Origin: Cladorhizidae sp. MBARI D1340-BT2
Taxonomy: Eukaryota > Porifera > Demospongiae > Poecilosclerida > Cladorhizidae
DNA: 64,000 nucleotides
Assembly: GCA_028752905.1 (NCBI GenBank)
Contig: JAQNBH010000002.1
Location: 17,518,430 to 17,582,429, forward strand
Reading direction: 5' to 3'
In this document: positions 33,385 to 45,877 of the stretch, piece by piece
How the letters are laid out: the number at the start of each line of letters is the position of its first letter
Numbering within the stretch: position 1 is the first letter of the stretch
The notes under the pieces: generated by a model
Told to the model about the DNA's origin: nothing
The model's input: the letters and a program-made list of their open reading frames with translations, nothing else
The model's database searches: none
Translations under genes and position numbers: made by a program

Positions 33385-33600
33385 TAACAATGACAGCATG
33401 ATGTGGCAGAGAGGGGTGCTTGACATGACAGTGACAGCATGATGTGGCAGAGAGGGGTGGCTTGACAACATGACAGTGGACAGCATGATGTGGCAGAGAG
33501 GGGTGGCTTGATATGACAGTGACAGCATGATGTGGCAGATAGGGGTGGCTTGACAACATGACAGTGGACAGCATGATGTGGCAGAGAGGGGTGGCTTCCA
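33385..33600. repeat. Tandem repeat, ~42/52-bp alternating unit
   Basis: Five copies of GACAGCATGATGTGGCAGAG plus GGGTGGCTTGA, alternately with and without ACAACATGACAGTG. Minus-strand ORFs are repeat translations. Confidence 0.9.
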
Positions 33601-33961
33601 GCCATATGGCAACCACTTAATTAGCTGAGGACAACCACTTAGCCTCATCTTAAATGGTGCCTGTGCTTATGACACTCAGCCACTTAATTAAATGCAACTT
33701 AGCTGCCCATTGGCTACACTTGTAGTTAGTTAGAATCTTTTGGTTGCCAACGCTCACTCTCGAAACCTGACCTCAAGCATTCTTTCGGTTGTGCGGAGAA
33801 AATTAGCAGTTCCATCTCCACAATATTGCTGAGAGCAAGAAAAATTCTGGAACTCTGCCCGAGCGCTCTTAGCCACTTCCTTGTTTGATGTGTTTTTTAA
33901 TCATTGCTACTACTATTACTACTACTACTACTACTATTACTACTACTATTATTATAGTACT

Positions 33962-34861
33962 CAGGGTTTCATATAGAGGATTTTTCTGTATGGCGGGAAA
34001 CCGCAACTAGACTGGGACACGCCCTTTTCGTGGCCACACCCGCTTCATGTCATGTGCTGTCTTTGAAGTGAATTACCATGGTAATGACTTCTGTTGCTAA
34101 AGATAATGTAGTATAGCATATTCTTTATTTTGGCTATGACCTTAAGAACTTGTTTCTGCAAGGAAATTTTTCAGGAGGGCACTTCGCAAAGAAAAGGAGG
34201 TGATAATGCATTCAAAGAAGCTAGTAAAACCTCCTAGCATGCAAGATGTAATTCAGTCAATGGAAGCATATGAAAGCATATTTGCACAAACCTTTGCTCT
34301 CCTTCATATCATCTTGGTTTTGCCAATCGGGACTGCAACAGTGGAGCGATCTTTCAGTGACATGAAAATGATCAAGACCAGGCTTAGAAATCTCCTACCT
34401 GATTGTAACCTGTCTGGGTTAATGAAGATTGCCATATAGGGACCAGAACTGATGAATGTGAAATTCCTGACGTTTTTAAAGAAACTAATGGAAGAATTGA
34501 CCTTTAATTAGCTGCACTGAATATATACTGTTATAATACACATACATGAACAAGCAATAGTTTGTTATCCTCGTATTGGTATCCTTCGTCCCAAGTCTTC
34601 TCCCCAAAATACCGCATCAAACTGTAAGAACCAGTTTGGTACGAGGTCGGAACATATTGGAACCATTGGCAAAGCATAACACCAACAAATATCTCTGATG
34701 GCTTCTACGATGTCGCTTTAGTTCATTGGTTCAATGTCAACAGGTAGAGCTAAAACTGTTTCGGCAAACTTACCCGTGGCATTTAATTATAAATTTGATC
34801 TAAGCTAGGAAGGGGGGGGACTTGGGTTAGGGGGGATATCCCCCCCCCCTATGTAACCCTG
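33962..34861 (+). mobile_element. hAT element, short copy with 5-bp duplication
   Basis: The left end CAGGGTTTCATA and the right end (reverse complement CAGGGTTACATA) form imperfect inverted repeats, and GTACT lies immediately outside both. The 900-bp element retains only the C-terminus of a hAT transposase (34200-34439). It is inserted next to a TAC microsatellite. Confidence 0.75.
34200..34439 (+). pseudogene. hAT C-terminal dimerisation domain fragment
   Basis: Contains LLHIILVLPIGTATVERSFS then DMKMIKTRLRN, the hallmark of the hAT C-terminal dimerisation region (P...A..ER.FS..K.IKT..R). The catalytic part is missing, so it cannot act as a transposase. It lies inside the element ends at 33962 and 34861. 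Confidence 0.85.
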
Positions 34862-34899
34862 GTACTACTACACTACTACTACTTCATTAATTATTATTC

Positions 34900-34956
34900 T
34901 CTTCATCATCATTGTTATTATTGTTATTGTTATTATTATTATTATTATTATTGTTA

Positions 34957-35018
<62 letters not shown>

Positions 35019-35266
35019 TATTATTCTCATCATCATTGTCATCGTTATTATTATTATTATTATTCCCGCCATCATCATTGTTATTGTTATTGTTAATCTT
35101 ATTATTCTCAACGAATGCGGCTACATGATGCTCCAGCCTTCATTAGGTCATTGCATTGCTAGTGTACTGTTACTATGACAGTTTTCATTATTAGTTGTTG
35201 TAGTAGTAGTCTAGTAGTAATAGTAGTAGTATAGTAGTAGTAATAGTAGTAGTATAGTAGTAGTAA

Positions 35267-35306
<40 letters not shown>

Positions 35307-35310
35307 GTAG
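34900..35310. repeat. (TTA)n and (TAG)n microsatellites
   Basis: TTA/TTG arrays at 34910-35080 and TAG arrays at 35190-35310. ORFs encode poly-Leu or poly-Asn only. Confidence 0.95.
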
Positions 35311-35314
35311 TAGT

Positions 35315-36165
35315 AGAATTTCCCTAGCCTTAACCTGGCCCTCCTAGAATACCCCTAGCCTTAACCCTGGCCCTCCTAAAATACCCCTAGCCTTAACCCT
35401 GGCCCTCCTAGAATACCCCTAGCCTTAACCCTGGCCTTCCTAAAATACCCCTAGCCTTAACCCTGGCCCTCCTAGAATACCCCTAGCCTTAACCCTGGCC
35501 CTCCTAGAATACCCCTAGCCTTAACCCTGGCCCTCCTAGAATACCCCTAGCCTTAACCCTGGCCCTCCTAGAATACCCCTAGCCTTAACCCTGGCCCTCC
35601 TAGAATACCCCTAGCCTTAACCCTGGCCCTCCTAGAATACCCCTAGCCTTAACCTTGGCCCTCCTAGAATACCCCTAGCCTTAACCCTGGCCCTCCTAGA
35701 ATACCCCTTGCCTTAACCTGACCCTCCTAGAATACCCCTAGCCTTAACCCTGGCCCTCCTAGAATACCCCTAGCCTTAACCTTGGCCCTCCTAGAATACC
35801 CCTAGCCTTAACCCTGGCCCTCCTAGAATACCCCTAGCCTTAACCCTGGCCCTCCTAGAATACCCCTTGCCTTAACCCTGGCCCTCCTAGAATACCCCGA
35901 GCCTTAACCCTGGCCCACCTAGAATACCCCTAGCCTTAACCTTGGCCCTCCTAGAATACCCCTAGCCTTAACCCTGGCCCACCTAGAATACCCCTAGCCT
36001 TAACCTGGCCCTCCTAGAATACCCCTAGAGCCTTAACCCTGGCCCTCCTAGAATACCCCTAGCCTTAACCCTGGCCCTCCTAGAATACCCCTAGCCTTAA
36101 CCCTAGCCCTCCTAGAATACCCCGAGCCTTAACCCTGGCCCACCTAGAATGTCCCTAGCCCTCAC
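35315..36165. repeat. Minisatellite, 32-bp unit
   Basis: About 26 copies of CCTTAACCCTGGCCCTCCTA plus GAATACCCCTAG, with CTTGGCC, GAGCC and CACCT variants. It ends about 140 bp upstream in plus coordinates of kinase exon 36304-36414. Confidence 0.95.
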
Positions 36166-36303
36166 TTAATATCCTTATACCTAAAATGGCCCCAGCCCCA
36201 GATTTGGAATGCCCCTAGCCCCACAATGCAACTAGCCCTATACACATTCACAGCACTCCACATGCACAAACGCACCTTTCCGGGATACTATTGGAGCTCT
36301 CAC

Positions 36304-36414
36304 AGTGCAAACGTCCAGTATGGCACAGAGATTGTCATGGCAGAAGTTGCCGATACAGAGCTTCTTGAGAATGTCCAGCTCTTTCTTCTTCGAAGTACTA
36401 TCACGCAAGAAGGT
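36304..36414 (-). CDS. Protein kinase gene, alpha-C helix exon
   Basis: Acceptor TCCATCTGTAG, donor GCACT/GTGAGA, 111 bp (37 codons, phase 0 at both ends). It encodes STSKKKELDILKKLCIGNF and CHDNLCAILDVCT. The pattern (K.E..ILKKL......H.N....LDV) is the alpha-C helix and beta-4 of a kinase N-lobe; the Glu of KKEL is the probable salt-bridge partner of the catalytic Lys. It joins in frame to the VCLK end of exon 45446-45577. Confidence 0.85.
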
Positions 36415-36984
36415 CTACAGATGGAGGGGGGAAAGGTTTAATTTTGGCGCTGATATCCATAAACCCCTCCACCCACCCTCCAGAAATTCCTCGGTACTTT
36501 TGCTTCCTTGTCCATCTATGACTCCTTTGTTTTAAACAATTGAAGTCAATTTAGCAAACCACAAACAACCCTGCTAGATGGTCTGTTTTGCCGCTTACGA
36601 TAATATTCTTGAAAGAGAATGGAATACTCCTAAACCAGCTCAGTCAGGAAAATGATAAATGATGAAAGGGTAACAATAATTTCCTGAAATAGGAGGTGAG
36701 CACCCCTCCCCCCCCCCCCCCCCCCCTCCCACACACCCTCACACAAAAGTCAAGTAATGATATCTAACTCCATGAACCGTATAGAGCGCTGATATTATGT
36801 ATGTACACTTAGTCGCATTTTAATCAGTACTGAGTAGTCGCTAAAAATCAATTGACCTTTGTCCTTTACAATTGTACCACTTCATGTATGCTGGAGATTG
36901 GAGGATTTCCAGCTCGGCTCCTCCCTAGACGTGGTACAAAATTGGTTAGTTGCAGCTGCTGCATGATCTGCATAAGCTTCCATA

Positions 36985-39345
36985 TCCACACCAACAGAAA
37001 GCTACACTCCACTCTCACCAGCATGCTCCACGGAGGCTCATCTCTGCAGCAATAGAAAGCTGCACTCCACTCTCACCAGCATGCTCCATGGTGGCCCATC
37101 TCTGCAGCAATAGAAAGCTGCACTCCACTCTCACCAGCATGCTCCATGGAGGCACATCTCTGCACCAACAGAAAGCTGCACTCCACTCTCACCAGCATGC
37201 TCCATGGAGGCCCATCTCTGCAGCAATAGAAAGCTGCACTTCACTCTCACCGGCATGCTCCATGGAGGCCCATCTCTCTGCCAGCAACAGAAAGCTGCAC
37301 TCCACTCTCACCAGCATGCTCCATGGAGGCTCATCTCTGCAGCAATAGAAAGCTGCACTCCACTCTCACCAGCATGCTCCATGGAGGCCCATCTCTGCAG
37401 CAACAGAAAGCTGCACTCCACTCTCACCAGCATGCTCCACGGTGGCCCATCTCTGCAGCAATAGAAACCTGCACTCCACTCTCACCAGCATGCTCCATGG
37501 AGGCTCATCTCTGCAGCAATAGAAAGCTGCACTCCACTCTCACCAGCATGCTCCATGGAGGCTCATCTCTGCAGCAATAGAAAGCTTCACTCCACTCTCA
37601 CCAGCATGCTCCATGGAGGTCCATCTCTACAGCTAGAAAGCTGCACTCCACTCTCACCAGCATTCTCCATGGAGGCCCATCTCTGCAGCAATAGAAAGCT
37701 GCACTCCACTCTCACCAGCATGCTCCATGGAGGCTCATCTCTGCAGCAATAGAAAGCTGCACTCGACTCTCACCAGCATGCTCCATGGAGGCTCATCTCT
37801 GCAGCAACCACTCCACTCTCACCAGCATGCTCCATGGAGGCTCATCTCTGCAGCAATAGAAAGCTGCACTCCACTCTCACCAGCATGCTCCATGGAGGCC
37901 CATCTCTGCAGCAATAGAAAGCTGCACTCCACTCTCACCAGCATGCTCCATGGAGGCCCATCTCTGCAGCAATAGAAAGCTGCACTCCACTCTCACCGGC
38001 ATGCTCCATGGAAGCCCATCTCTCTGCCAGCAACAGAAAGCTGCACTCCACTCTCACCAGCATGCTCCATGGAGGCTCATCTCTGCAGCAATAGAAAGCT
38101 GCACTCCACTCTCACCAGCATGCTCCATGGAGGCCCATCTCTGCAGCAACAGAAAGCTGCACTCCACTCTCACCAGCATGCTCCATGGTGGCCCATCTCT
38201 GCAGCAATAGAAACCTGCACTCCACTCTCACCAGCATGCTCCATGGAGGCTCATCTCTGCAGCAATAGAAAGCTGCACTCCACTCTCACCAGCATGCTCC
38301 ATGGAGGCTCATCTCTGCAGCAATAGAAAGCTTCACTCCACTCTCACCAGCATGCTCCATGGAGGTCCATCTCTGCAGCTAGAAAGCTGCACTCCACTCT
38401 CACCAGCATTCTCCATGGAGGCCCATCTCTGCAGCAATAGAAAGCTGCACTCCACTCTCACCAGCATGCTCCATGGAGTCCCATCTCTGCAGCAATAGAA
38501 AGCTGCACTCCACTCTCACCAGCATGCTCCATGGAGGCACATCTCTGCAGCAATAGTAAAGCTGCACTCCACTCTCACCAGCATGCTCCATGGAGGCACA
38601 TCTCTGCAGCTAGAAAGCTGCACTCCACTCTCACCAGCATGCTCCATGGAGGCTCATCTCTGCAACAACAGAAAGCTGCACTCCACTCTCACCAGCATGC
38701 TCCATAGAGGCTCATCTCTGCAGCAATAGTAAAGCTGCACTCCACTCTCACCAGCATGCTCCATGGAGGCACATCTCTGCAGCAATAGAAAGCTGCACTC
38801 CACTCTCACCAGCATGCTCCATGGAGGCCCATCTCTGCAGCAATAGTAAAGCTGCACTCCACTCTCACCAGCATGCTCCATGGAGGCACATCTCTGCAGC
38901 AATAGAAAGCTGCACTCCACTCTCACCAGCATGCTCCATGGAGGCCCATCTCTGCAGCAATAGTAAAGCTGCACTCCACTCTCACCAGCATGCTCCATGG
39001 AGGCACATCTCTGCAGCAATAGAAGGCTGCACTCTACTCTCACCAGCATGCTCCATGGAGGCACATCTCTACAGCAATAGAAAGCTGCACTCCACTCTCA
39101 CCAGCATGCTCCATGGAGGCACATCTCTGCAGCAATAGAAAGCTGCACTCCACTCTCACCAGCATACTCCATGGAGGCCCATCTCTGCAGCAATAGAAAG
39201 CTGCACTCCACTCTCACCAGCATGCTCCATGGAGGCCCATCTCTGCAGCAATAGTAAAGCTGCACTCCACTCTCACCAGCATGCTCCATGGAGGCACATC
39301 TCTGCAGCAATAGAAAGCTGCACTCCACTCTCACCAGCATGCTCA
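36985..39345. repeat. 58-bp satellite, array 2 (inverted relative to array 1)
   Basis: About 40 units with GAAAGCTGCACTCCACTCTC, ACCAGCATGCTCCATGGAGG and CCCATCTCTGCAGCAATA. It is the reverse complement of 23165-24075. A segment of about 746 bp (from about 37204) is repeated immediately (from about 37950). From 38530 on, units alternate between CAATAGAAAGC and CAATAGTAAAGC forms. ORFs are repeat translations. Confidence 0.95.
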
Positions 39346-40400
39346 GGGTGGCACAAAACAATAGGCAAATTATGAACTTGGCAGTATCCTAACCGGGTCT
39401 CAGAGTATTACTCTATGAATATCTTTAAAGCATATCCTGTAGTATACCAGGCAATTCCTATGTATATACTTGACACTTCCCTAGAATACTAGACATTTCC
39501 TCTAGTATACTAGACATTCCTGTAGTGTATTAGACACTTCCCTGATATATTAGACACTTCTCGTAGTGTACTAGACATTTCCTGTAGTATACTAGACACT
39601 TACAGTAGTATACTAGACACACACACCCCTCCCCAATGAGCAAACTAATGCAAAATTACACAAGTTCTAGAAGTGGCCTGGGGCATTCTTGGACCTATTA
39701 GCAACTCATAACAAACAAAAACAAAACAAAAACAAAAAAATATTCACACACGACCACACCTCCTTTCTCCCCGAGAATCCCAGGAACCTTTGCATTATCC
39801 CGGGATGTCTCTTGTGAGGGTGACTGACTCTACACCTTGTGTCACAAGAATTTAATTAAGTAGGAAGGGGAAGAGGGAGGGGGGCAGAGGTACGAATCCT
39901 TCCTCCCCCTCTTCCTTCCTTTAACAAGCCATCCACTCCAGCAAAAACACATACTCAGTATAGACCTTGGCAGTGCTTCTTGTCCTTAGGTGGTGTGTGT
40001 GCATGCATTTGTGTGTGGTTCGATCGGTACTACCGGTTCTCATCTTGTTATGTCTGTGTTCCCACAACAAGCTTACTTGGGATTCTTTGATGTGTCACCA
40101 TGGCGATGGCAAAAACTTGCTGTTGGCTCAAGTCATGGTGTGATTAGGTTAAATACATAAGGGTCTTCATTTCAGGAGTCGAGTTCCTGCATACGTAGTT
40201 CTTACCCTTGGTTGGTTCTCTGGCTCCATATCTCTACATTCTTCTCCGATGATTATTTTTTTGTTGGTATGATAATTATAATAATTCTAGGGTTCTCAAT
40301 TGTGAATAGTCGCCACTGCAGTGGTGCAGAAAATGGCAAAGAAGGTTGATACTGAAGTTCTCACGATGGTGAATCTGATGGTAAACCACTAGCTCCAACT
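39346..40400. other. No gene recognised; short tandem repeat 39450-39620
   Basis: TAGTATACTAGACACTTCC-type repeats (about eight, 18-20 bp) at 39450-39620, then sequence without supported exons on either strand. Confidence 0.5.
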
Positions 40401-40479
40401 CAACAACAACTGTACATTATCAATCAGAGCAGCAACAAGAAGGATCTCGCCCTGTTTCCACAACGACTACAACAACAAC

Positions 40480-40955
40480 TAAACGACAACTAATAAAACA
40501 ACTAAAACAACTAAATAACTAATCAACAACTAATCAACAACCAAACAACAACTAATCAACAACTAATCAACAACTAATCAACAACTAATCAACAACTAAA
40601 CAACTAAACAACAACCAAACAACAACTAAAACAACAACTAGGTAACAACTAAACAACTAAGCAACAAATAAGTAACAACTAAACAACCAAACCACAACTA
40701 AGTAATAACTAAACAACTAATCAACAACTTATCAACAACTACTAATCAACAACTAAAACAACAACTATACAACTAAACAACAACTAAGCAACAACTAAAA
40801 CAACACAACTAAACAAGAACTAAGTAACAACTAAACATCTAAACAACTAATCAATAACCTAATCAACAACTAATCAACAACTAATCAACAACTAATCAAC
40901 AATTAATCAACAACTAATCAACAACTAATCAACAACACAGCAACTAAAACAACAA
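40480..40955. repeat. Minisatellite of CAACTAAT words
   Basis: Irregular repeats of CAACAACTAATCAACAAC and AACTAAACAACAACTAAG. Confidence 0.92.
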
Positions 40956-42185
40956 CAAAAGGAAAATCAATTTCCTTAGCGTAGTAATCGCCTTGGTGCT
41001 CTGCGCAAGCATTCAGGGGAAAGTAGATCACTTGACAGGAAAGGGTGGAGCTTGTGTCGCAAAACTACAAACAAGCACATGCACAAATTGATGGACACTC
41101 TCCCTCTTGTGAATCTAAGATGGTCGCTGCCATAGCAATGCAAGAGGGTCTCTGTCACACACAGCAGCTGAAGCAGGGCAGAGCTGAAGACGTGTATAAG
41201 AACACGAGGCAGACACCACATCACCACTGTGCTCTCACTTCCTCATATGTACATATCTCTTACTTCCAAGTCACCTTGACAATTTAGCAGTGAACCGTAG
41301 GAGGCGAAGATTCGAGGCTGTTCCTCGAAAAGAGCTAGAAGAAGCACTGTGCGGAAATCCAAAGAGGGTGCGACTTCATATGTTGTAGCAATAAGGCAGC
41401 AAGTTGAAGAGTCGCTTCCCAATCGCCTTCACCAGGCGTGGTGCTTCAGCTATGATGGCTGACAAATGATGCCTCAAGCATAGAAGAGCCGTCTGTAGTC
41501 AGTCAACAGAGGAAGATGGACATCCTGTTGAGAACTTTAGATAGAAATTTAATTTATTAAAAAAAATTTAAGCTGATGCCAAAACTATTTACGAGGTTGT
41601 TGTGGGATGCTTCAGAAGAATGAAGTATAACTGATTGGTATGCACTTTGATAGGACAGCATGTTTTCTAGACAGCGCAAAGGAGTTCAGATCTTACCGAA
41701 GAATAATTCACCTCACTCTTGTGCTGGTCACTGGCCTCCATCGCAACATGCATGTGCCAAACAAACAGCTAACATTGCCAATGGAATCCAGCCTGCCTAT
41801 ATCACGCTTGAAACTCTTCGGAAGATGCATCCACCAAGCACCAAAGAGAGCAGAGTGTTGGAAGCAGGCCCAGCATGTGTTAGACCCACCCAAGCTCAAG
41901 ACCACTAAACCAATTAATGCTCACTGGCTGGCCAATAAAGAGCAGCGAAAGTGAAGGCATGGCAACACAATTATCCTCTGTGTCCCGCCCTCAACAACAT
42001 CTAGGAAGACGCCCACAAGCCAGACATGCTCGGAAGAAGTCGAGTTCTGAGCACAACGTCAACAGATTCAGCGGTGTTTCTTCTTGGTTACACTCGACCT
42101 CAAGTGGCTACACTTACAAGACTCCCTTAGAAGTACGTCATGTAAAGCTGCATCCCATCTGCACTTGATGACCTCTATTACTGGT
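40956..42185. other. No gene recognised
   Basis: Plus-strand ORFs at 41640-41954 and 41917-42168 overlap in different frames and could be a decayed element, but no domain is visible. No terminal repeats found. Confidence 0.4.
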
Positions 42186-42189
42186 GGTG

Positions 42190-42915
42190 TAACTGGATAC
42201 ATGGAACTGCTGGAGTTCAAAGAAAGTCTGGAGGACAAAGGAAGTATGAGGTCAAAGAAAGTATGAGGTCAAAGAAAGTCTGAGGTCAAAGAAAGTCTGG
42301 AGGTCAAAGAAAGTCTGAGGTCAAAGATAGTTTGGAGGTCAAAGAAAGTTTGGAAGTCAAAGAAAGTCTGGAGGTCAAAGAAAGTCTGGAGGTCAAAGAA
42401 AATCTTGAAGTCAAACATAGTCCGGAGGTCAAAGAAAGTCTGGAGGTCAAAGAAAGTCTGAGGTCAAAGATAGTTTGGAGGTCAAAGAAAGTTTGGAAGT
42501 CAAAGAAAGTCTGGAGGTCAAAGAAAGTCTGGAGGTCAAAGAAAATCTTGAAGTCAAACATAGTCCGGAGGTCAAAGAAAGTCTGGAGGTCAAAGAAAGT
42601 CTGAGGTCAAAGATAGTTTGGAGGTCAAAGAAAGTTTGGAAGTCAAAGAAAGTCCGGAGGTCAAAGAAAGTCTGGAGGTCAAAGAAAGTCTGGAGGTCAA
42701 AGAAAGTCTGGAGGTCAAAGAAAGTCTGGAGGTCAAAGAAAGTCTGGAGGTCAAAGAAAGTCTGGAGGTCAAAGAAAGTCTGGAGGTCAAAGAAAATCTT
42801 GAAGTCAAACATAGTCCGGGGGTCAAAGATAGTCTGGAGGTCAAAGAAAATCTTGAGGTCAAACAAACAAGTCCAGAGATCAAAGAAAGTCTGGAGGACA
42901 AAGGAAGTTCAGATG
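42190..42915. repeat. Minisatellite, 18-bp unit with 143-bp higher-order repeat
   Basis: The basic unit CTGGAGGTCAAAGAAAGT is arranged in a 143-bp higher-order block including TGAGGTCAAAGATAGTTTGG and AAAATCTTGAAGTCAAACAT. Blocks start near 42305, 42448 and 42591, and a run of uniform 18-mers follows at 42655-42790. ORFs (SLEVKE repeats) are shifted between blocks because 143 is not a multiple of three. Confidence 0.95.
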
Positions 42916-43139
42916 TCATTGCGATAGCCTTGGCTTACATGAATGTTCAAACGTTAAGATGCAATTGGAAGACTTTTCATCTCCAACTTGAAAAGCCATA
43001 TCGTTTAACTTCACGGCGGCTGTTCCTGCATTCAGCATCTTCGATCCCAAGAAAATCCCTGGCCATGAAACTTCTGAAAATCCTTTAAATGAAGGTTCAA
43101 TTAATGAATTCGGTGCTCATTATCTGGAGTGGACAGATC

Positions 43140-43510
43140 ATCTAAGGCAAGATGTCCCAAACCAGCTCTCACATCTGCTGAAGTCCGTCCTGAAAGGATG
43201 GAGGATGTTCTAAACCAGCTCTCATGTCAGCTGAAGTCCATCCTGTGAGGATGGAGGATGTCCTAAACCAGCTCTTATATCAGCTGAAGTCTGTCCTGAG
43301 AGGATGGAGGATGTCCTAAACCAGCGCTCCATCAGCTGAAGTCTGTCCCGAGAGGATGGAGGATGTTCTAAACCAGCTCTTACGTCAGCTGAAGTCTGTC
43401 CTGAGAGGATGGAGGATGTCCTAAACCAGCTCTCACGTTAGCTAAAGTCCATCCTGAGAGGATGGAGAATGTCCTAAACCAGCTCTCACGTCCGTCCTGA
43501 ATAGAAGATG
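43140..43510. repeat. Tandem repeat, ~57-bp unit
   Basis: Six to seven copies of CAGCTGAAGTCTGTCCTGAG plus AGGATGGAGGATGTCCTAAA. A shorter TTGCTAGCTCTGAATGCC repeat lies at 43605-43675. Confidence 0.9.
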
Positions 43511-43679
43511 TTTCAACAATACTCACTGAACAGCCCGAGGAAGATATACATGTATGGGTGGGTCTGCAACTGTGGGAACTGATGGCCAATGGACACTCAA
43601 AAGTTTGCTTGCTAGCTCTGAATGCCTTTGCTAGCTCTGAATACCTTTGCTAGCTCTGAATGCCTTTGCTAATGCACCA

Positions 43680-45440
43680 ATCGTCGCTCAATCCCCTGCT
43701 GACATTGGAACAAGAACCACCACACAGAAACCTTGCGACAAGGACTTGGAAAACATCGCAGACGCAGTGATTGAAGCATAGCTGTGGACCTTGTACTGGA
43801 CATAATAGCGAGGCTTGTATCATCATGTAAGTTAATTCCAAGAGAAGAATGGGGAGGGGGGAGGGGGGAGGGGGGGGGGGGGGGGGACCTCCCCTGGAAG
43901 AAGTCATGGATCCCAGAACCTGCTATGGTGGGGTGGGGGGAAATAATTTGCAACACATAATTTATAAAAATGACAGCACTTTCTCTGTCCCTGCGCCCTA
44001 GTTGGAAAAGGTCCCACCCCCTGACTTGTTTGTGGCTGCCTAAAATAGCTGTGCAAACAGTTTCTGGCATATGAAGTGTGAGTTACTATAGTAACTGAAG
44101 AGTCAGTGTTTATTTTGGCTACATTCTTGTGTTTACATAGCTACGCTGACGAAGCCAAGGTTCTACTGGCTCCTTGTTCATGTAAACTATGCTTAATTAA
44201 CCAAAGCACTGATAAAAACATCCCATCTGCTCTCAAGGAGTCAATATTTAACACATGCAGATAGTGTCTAAAGGGGAAAGGGGAAAGAGGAAGGGAGTCA
44301 AGAGACAGAGCTAATAACTCGGGTCTGTCCCTAGGACCACACCAGTGCTAGGGTTCATTCTAGGACAAGGATAATGGTATCCTAGGTCCAAGGTCCCCAG
44401 GCATACTCCAAGATTACTATGAGCATTCCTGAGACCAATGCCATGTAGCCAGTCATTCGCACCAAGGACACCAGGATAGTCACAAGTATCCCAGGGAATC
44501 CCAGGATATCCTAGGAAAGGTTGCAGCAGTGCTAGACATCCCTCCCATGACTACCCTTGAGCGTGAGACCTTCACTCAACCACAGGAACTTGGGTTTCCG
44601 GGGGGAAGGGAGCCCCCGGGAGGGAGAATAAATTTTAAAAAATTTAAACCCTCCAACATGTCCTCCAATATACATGTACATATAAATATCTAATAACACA
44701 TTCACACATGGGAGATTGTCTGCTCTCTCCCACCTAGAATCGCAGGTCATTGGCCAAATTCATTACTGCCTCCAGGATTCTGGAGGAGCCAATGAAATAG
44801 CAGCATAGTCGCGCGTAGCCAACCCTTTACCTCCTTGGAGGGAGAACAGAGAGGATTTGGGAAGACGAGTATACAACAAAGATGTCTAATCAGTGCATAT
44901 TTGTGGCCTTTGCCCACGACGGCCTTCACGACATGCTCCGAGTTATAAAGGTAGACGTTATCGATTCAGAACTTTAAGTTTCCTTGTGCCTTTGGTACAG
45001 GAGCAGTCAGCTTCACAGCCCAAACAGAACATGTGGAAAACATCTCTCTCACCACCATTTGTGACGACAGTTAGACGATCCCCTCTCATATCCCCTCTCA
45101 TAGTAACTCCATCCATTTAGAGCAGCCAGTAGGTACATTTTGGAAGAATTAAATTTAAGCACAATGCTATTCCCATACCCATCCCAGGAAGGAAAAGGGT
45201 TGCAACAACATACTAATAACAGCCATCAGTTGACAGGGAACGTGCCTTGCTGTAAGCCACATCACTGAACATGCATCTGACAATTTTGGTAAGGAACCTA
45301 ACCAAACACTAGTACACGAACTGGTAAAAGGTATGGCCCGTTCGGACTAAGTAGGAACACGATAGAATTGTTTGCGTTTAACATCCACACACCTTGCTTA
45401 TTGAGCTAACGACAAAAAAATGGGATGGCAACACGACAGC
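43680..45440. other. No firm gene; poly-G tract and unassigned open segments
   Basis: A G-rich run at 43850-43886. On the minus strand 44970-45119 one frame reads GDRLTVVTNGGERDVFHMFC then LGCEADCSCTKG, which looks protein-like, but it lies in the intron between two kinase exons that already join in frame. Nothing else recognisable. Confidence 0.35.
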
Positions 45441-45445
45441 TTCAC

Positions 45446-45577
45446 CTTCAAACAGACTTCCGTGTCTTTTTCTTTATCTCTTGCCAACCAAGTAGTTCCA
45501 AAAAATCCACTCTGGATCATTTTGTCCACGCAATACCTTCCATCCACTACGGTTCCACAAAGATCATCCATTGACAG
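45446..45577 (-). CDS. Protein kinase gene, Gly-loop and catalytic Lys exon
   Basis: The minus strand encodes GTVVDGRYCVDKMIQSGFFG and TTWLARDKEKDTEVCLK, ending at donor TTGAAG/GTGAAG in phase 0. IQSGFFGTTW aligns with the Gly-rich loop (first Gly replaced by Gln, second and third kept), and VCLK aligns with VAIK, giving the ATP-binding Lys. The start is uncertain: an acceptor at 45578 (GACGTAAG) is poor, and one at 45603 (GGCTGTCAG) is better but changes phase. This is the most 5' certain exon of the gene. Confidence 0.8.
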
Positions 45578-45877
45578 CTTACGTCTCGACTTCGTACACG
45601 GTCTGACAGCCAGTTATGGGAGGCGTGTCCATTTTCGTGGGGGTGGGGCTTTTGTGAAAGTGAAAAGCGGAAATGGTCATGAGAGAAAAATACAATTTGT
45701 CCTAGGCATCGAAGTTTCAATAAACAAGTCAGTACTGTAGACGTAGGGCTTAGATGATAAACAGCAAAACTAGGAGTGTCGTAGATGTAGTCAACGATTA
45801 GAATTCCACGCAAGTTCTTTCCTTGCTTCTTGAAAAATTGAATATGGAGGATGATATGGCGACCTTGGTAGACTCAC

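Noticed and set aside
35315..36165. Telomere-like TTAACCC repeats
   Set aside because: The unit is 32 bp with unrelated sequence; the TTAACCC word is incidental.
45547..45813. 88-codon minus-strand ORF overlapping the Gly-loop exon
   Set aside because: A different frame from the kinase-coding frame, which carries the recognised Gly-loop and Lys motifs.
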